This document shows, in pieces, positions 61,301 through 64,000 of a stretch of 64,000 nt of DNA. Position 1 is the first letter of the stretch. Each line of letters begins with the position of its first letter. Below the pieces are notes generated by a model. That model was given only the letters and a program-made list of their open reading frames with translations, did not search any database and had not been told where the DNA came from. Made by a program: the position numbers and the translations under genes. Source of the DNA: Diphasiastrum complanatum (lineage: Eukaryota; Streptophyta; Lycopodiopsida; Lycopodiales; Lycopodiaceae); NCBI GenBank assembly GCA_029204225.1, contig CM055098.1, positions 54,506,282 through 54,570,281 of the forward strand, read 5' to 3'.

Positions 61301-62170
61301 TGCAATCAAAGTAGTCTTGGAAAGTAATCACAAAACATAATTGTACAAAATTATCGGAGATGTACTGTTACCACTTTCCAACACAAGGACAATAAGCTCA
61401 AGGAGAAGCTTATTGAAAACTTGTAAATCTTTTAACCTTACAAAAGTCCTAATATCCTTTCTTGTATAACCTATCAAAGAAAGTGAATTTTTAATAACAA
61501 ACATGCTATTTTTTTACCAAGGATAGATAATGTCTTATTTTCTTTAAAAGTGTACCATAACATACTCATGACTTTCTCCGATATCATTAATAATGACCCA
61601 AAAAGTTCTAGTCTACATAATAGCATTGCCAATATTCACACGGTAAGAGGAAGTGAAGGGGTCTTTTGATAGATTATGATGGGAAGTGATTGGACGGTGG
61701 AGATGGCGATGGCACTACATTCCAATGAGATACATACAAGAGAAATTTTCTTCATTGTCATGATGATGGGTTGACATGGTAATTTTAGCTCCACATAATA
61801 AAACTCTTCATGAACATAATGATGATGTGGCAACTAAGGACTAGGTTATTTATATTGCTAAAAAAAAAAATTTATCACAACCAACATGTCACCCAATCAA
61901 CAATAAATCAAAAGTTAATATACATAAAAACTGGCAAATTTGAAAAGGTGGCTTGAAATCAAAAGTTGATACACTTGCACAACATATTCATCATGCAACA
62001 AAAACTAAACCAAGCCTTAGTAGCTTTAGTCAACAGGCTCACCTTCTCTCATGTTCTCAACTTGATAAGGTACTTGGGCTCATATAAAATGTTCAAAAAT
62101 ATGAGCTTTCCATGTATGTTTCTTGAAAACCAAATTGAGAGCATCAAAGGACAAGTCCTTGGATCTAGAG
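58346..62170. other. AT-rich stretch, no recognisable gene
   Basis: Reading frames are all short (72 codons or fewer) and carry no family motif. No tRNA, LTR pair or repeat array was seen. Poly-A and poly-T runs are scattered (60136, 61860). Confidence 0.45.
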
Positions 62171-62266
62171 AGCAACGTGCCATCAAAAGAGAGAGGCACA
62201 TATCAATCTATATATACTAGCAGCGTGCCATCAAAAGAGAGGGGCACATATCAATCTACACGTACT
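62171..62266 (+). repeat. Tandem duplication of a 48-bp unit
   Basis: Units at 62171-62218 and 62219-62266 (AGCARCGTGCCATCAAAAG...) differ at a few positions only. Confidence 0.85.
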
Positions 62267-63354
62267 ATCACATCTTCAAAAACTCATGGAACAATCTTAT
62301 AGATTATGAAACAATTTCTAGTAATTATTTCAAAGGCCAAGGAGTTGTCAAGCGAAGCTAAATACTAGCAAAAACTTTTATTGTCTCCTCAAAGTATCAT
62401 TGTTTATTTCATGAAAAGGATATTCTTTGAAACGAGCTTGAAAGCCTCAACGTGATTATTATTCTCTCTCCTTCTTGATGGGGCAAGGGAGATGGAAGAA
62501 CACGAATGGAGAAGAGAGCAGGAATATTGCGGAATAGCTCTCCCGTTACAATCAGCTGCTAAATGCAAAAACAATCTAATAGAAAGCTTATGCAAAATGT
62601 AACCACAACTTTAAGTGTTCTAATTGCCCAACAGGATCTTAAAAATTAGTTTATACTAAAAAACTATAGTATAGTCCACCGAAGAGATTAGAGATAGTTT
62701 GTGTGTGGTATTACTAAAAAATGGATTCAATGTGAAGTTTAGTTCTCAAATATATGGAAAGAGCAATATGATATCGCGAGTTCCTCAGGCGCCAAAGACA
62801 GCCATCGTCTAATCAGAAATTGAGGAGTCGTAGACGCCCGTGTTCTGATCAGAGTGAGTAAACAAGCACGATCAAATAATGATAGAGTGCATTCAAATCA
62901 CAATAAGCATTCACCTACGTTATACACATATAGAAAAGCGTATTGTTGCTATATTACACTGAAGCACAACAATCACAATTACAATCATAATGATGATGTA
63001 ACTGGGAGGCTCAAAATCATATGTCTCATGGACATAGCGTCTCATGTAATTAGTGTTGGAACGATCTATTTATAGATTGCATCCAAGATTAACTACATTA
63101 AATGATTGTCACCTAATTAGGTAAGCCGTTGTACTTGGAAGTATATGGCTTCTGTGACAACTGTACAGAATCTATACTGTCAACCCGTAGGGAATGTTAA
63201 CGTGGACGAGGGCGTCGCAAATTCTCTCACTTTGCATTTTACGTGAAGTGGTTTTCTCTCACTTCACAAATTTCGAGAAGTGGCTAAGAACGTTCCTCAT
63301 TCAAAATAGACGACCTTCAGCATTTTCTCTCTCTTTAGGTTTTTTGCGAAAACA
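62267..63354. other. No recognisable gene
   Basis: One 73-codon frame (62854-63075) without motifs is present. A TGTTGGAACGATC phrase at about 63053 could be an LTR start like that at 57902, but no end or primer site was found. Confidence 0.35.
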
Positions 63355-63500
63355 CCGAAGGTGCCCTTAAAAAGGCGAAGGTGTCCTTAAAAAGGCAAAG
63401 GTGTCCTTAAAACAGTTTAACTCATGAAAATAGAGACCTTCGAGAATTTTCTCTCTCTTCGCATTTTGTGAGAAAATGCGAAAAAGCCGAAGGTGTTAAA
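63355..63500 (+). repeat. Second GAAGGTG-rich segment
   Basis: It contains three near-tandem copies of GAAGGTGTCCTTAAAAAGGC, each about 22 bp, between 63355 and 63412, then a fourth GAAGGTG at about 63490. It is related to 58125-58345. The following 63510-63600 has two copies of a TTTTGAGCTGxACAAGTT phrase. Confidence 0.65.
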
Positions 63501-64000
63501 AAGAGTTAAATTTTTGAGCTGCACAAGTTAAACTTTTGAGCTGTACAAGTTTCGCGAAATAGTTTAAACTGTTGAACTATGCTAGTTTCACGAAACTATC
63601 GCAAACATAGTCCATTTATGCAGATTGTCGCGAAAGTAATGTATTTCTACAAACTTGTTCTAAATGCAAGTTTGTGGAAGTCCTTGAAGATGGCCAAGTC
63701 TTCAATGACTTCAAGTCATTAAACTAAACATCTGAACTTGAAATTATGACAAGATTGGTTACCCTTTGTTGGAGATCAGCCAGAAGCCCATTGTAGATGT
63801 TCTTCAAATAAATTGAAGCTATTTTTGTCTAGTTTCTGATGCAATCAGTTTCATTCCATTTGGTTGAGCCAATAAAAAGTTATAAGCTTTTGAAGAGGGT
63901 TAGGTAGGGCACCTAGACCTGGGTGGACACATTTGGTTTGGTCAAGAGATTGCTTGGTTGATCCAAAATCACAGCTGTATGCTTACCAATCTCATCTATA

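Noticed and set aside
63355-63412. CRISPR-like array of about 22-bp repeats
   Set aside because: Plant nuclear DNA, only three imperfect tandem units with no unique spacers.

Overview
The window is nuclear DNA of a land plant. It is poor in genes and rich in transposons. The only intact host gene is a three-exon SMAX1-LIKE/D53-type strigolactone/karrikin signalling repressor (26574-31213, + strand). The rest is mainly Ty1/copia and Ty3/gypsy retrotransposon debris, microsatellites, AT-rich sequence with no recognisable genes, and four copies of an unusual DNA transposon. Short introns in the host gene, canonical GT-AG splicing and abundant copia elements fit a TE-rich plant. I cannot identify the species; a fern or other non-seed plant is only a guess.

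The main discovery is the DNA transposon family, provisionally 'H3-Ulp elements'. Copy 1 lies at about 1255-7696, copy 2 at 9201-14709, copy 3 at about 15601-19975, and copy 4, a fragment in reverse orientation, at about 36040-37659. Copy 2 is bounded by exact 27-bp terminal inverted repeats. Pooling the copies, the element carries four genes: (i) on the - strand, a protein with a histone-H3-like tail and histone fold, a basic proline-rich linker and a C-terminal Ulp1/C48 cysteine-protease domain; (ii) divergently on the + strand, an acidic protein X of unknown function; (iii) on the - strand, a coiled-coil protein with candidate DDE residues, which I take to be the transposase; (iv) on the + strand next to the left terminus, a protein Y of unknown function. 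The H3-Ulp and X genes share a divergent promoter holding short iterated motifs (ending in CGATAY) whose sequence differs between copies. All copies are mutated. Copy 2 has lost X and the catalytic half of the transposase, but its protease exons still splice in a consistent phase.

Layout. 1-1200: LTR debris (-). 1255-7696: H3-Ulp copy 1. 8538-9100: LTR-like segment and (CT)n. 9201-14709: copy 2. 14770-15250: copia gag scrap. 15601-19975: copy 3, ended by a roughly 230-bp (TC)n(AC)n tract. 20243-25600: nothing recognisable except a chromovirus tail at 23180-23700. 25620-31213: GC-rich stretch, then the SMXL gene. 33321-34650: copia gag with a 3' LTR but no pol. 34585-35850: degenerate gypsy-type gag (-). 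36040-37659: copy 4. 38688-48526: a gypsy-type, gag-only element with two ubiquitin-interacting-motif-like helices, split by a complete copia element (40143-46397). 49395-53375: a second copia element lacking its 3' end. 53850-55290: a copia RT/RNase H fragment (-). 57902-58345: a short LTR containing a tRNA-like pol III unit. 58346-64000: mostly featureless, with small repeats.

Many transposon stop codons sit where related copies or family motifs have CAG, CAA or CGA. This suggests methylation-driven C-to-T decay.
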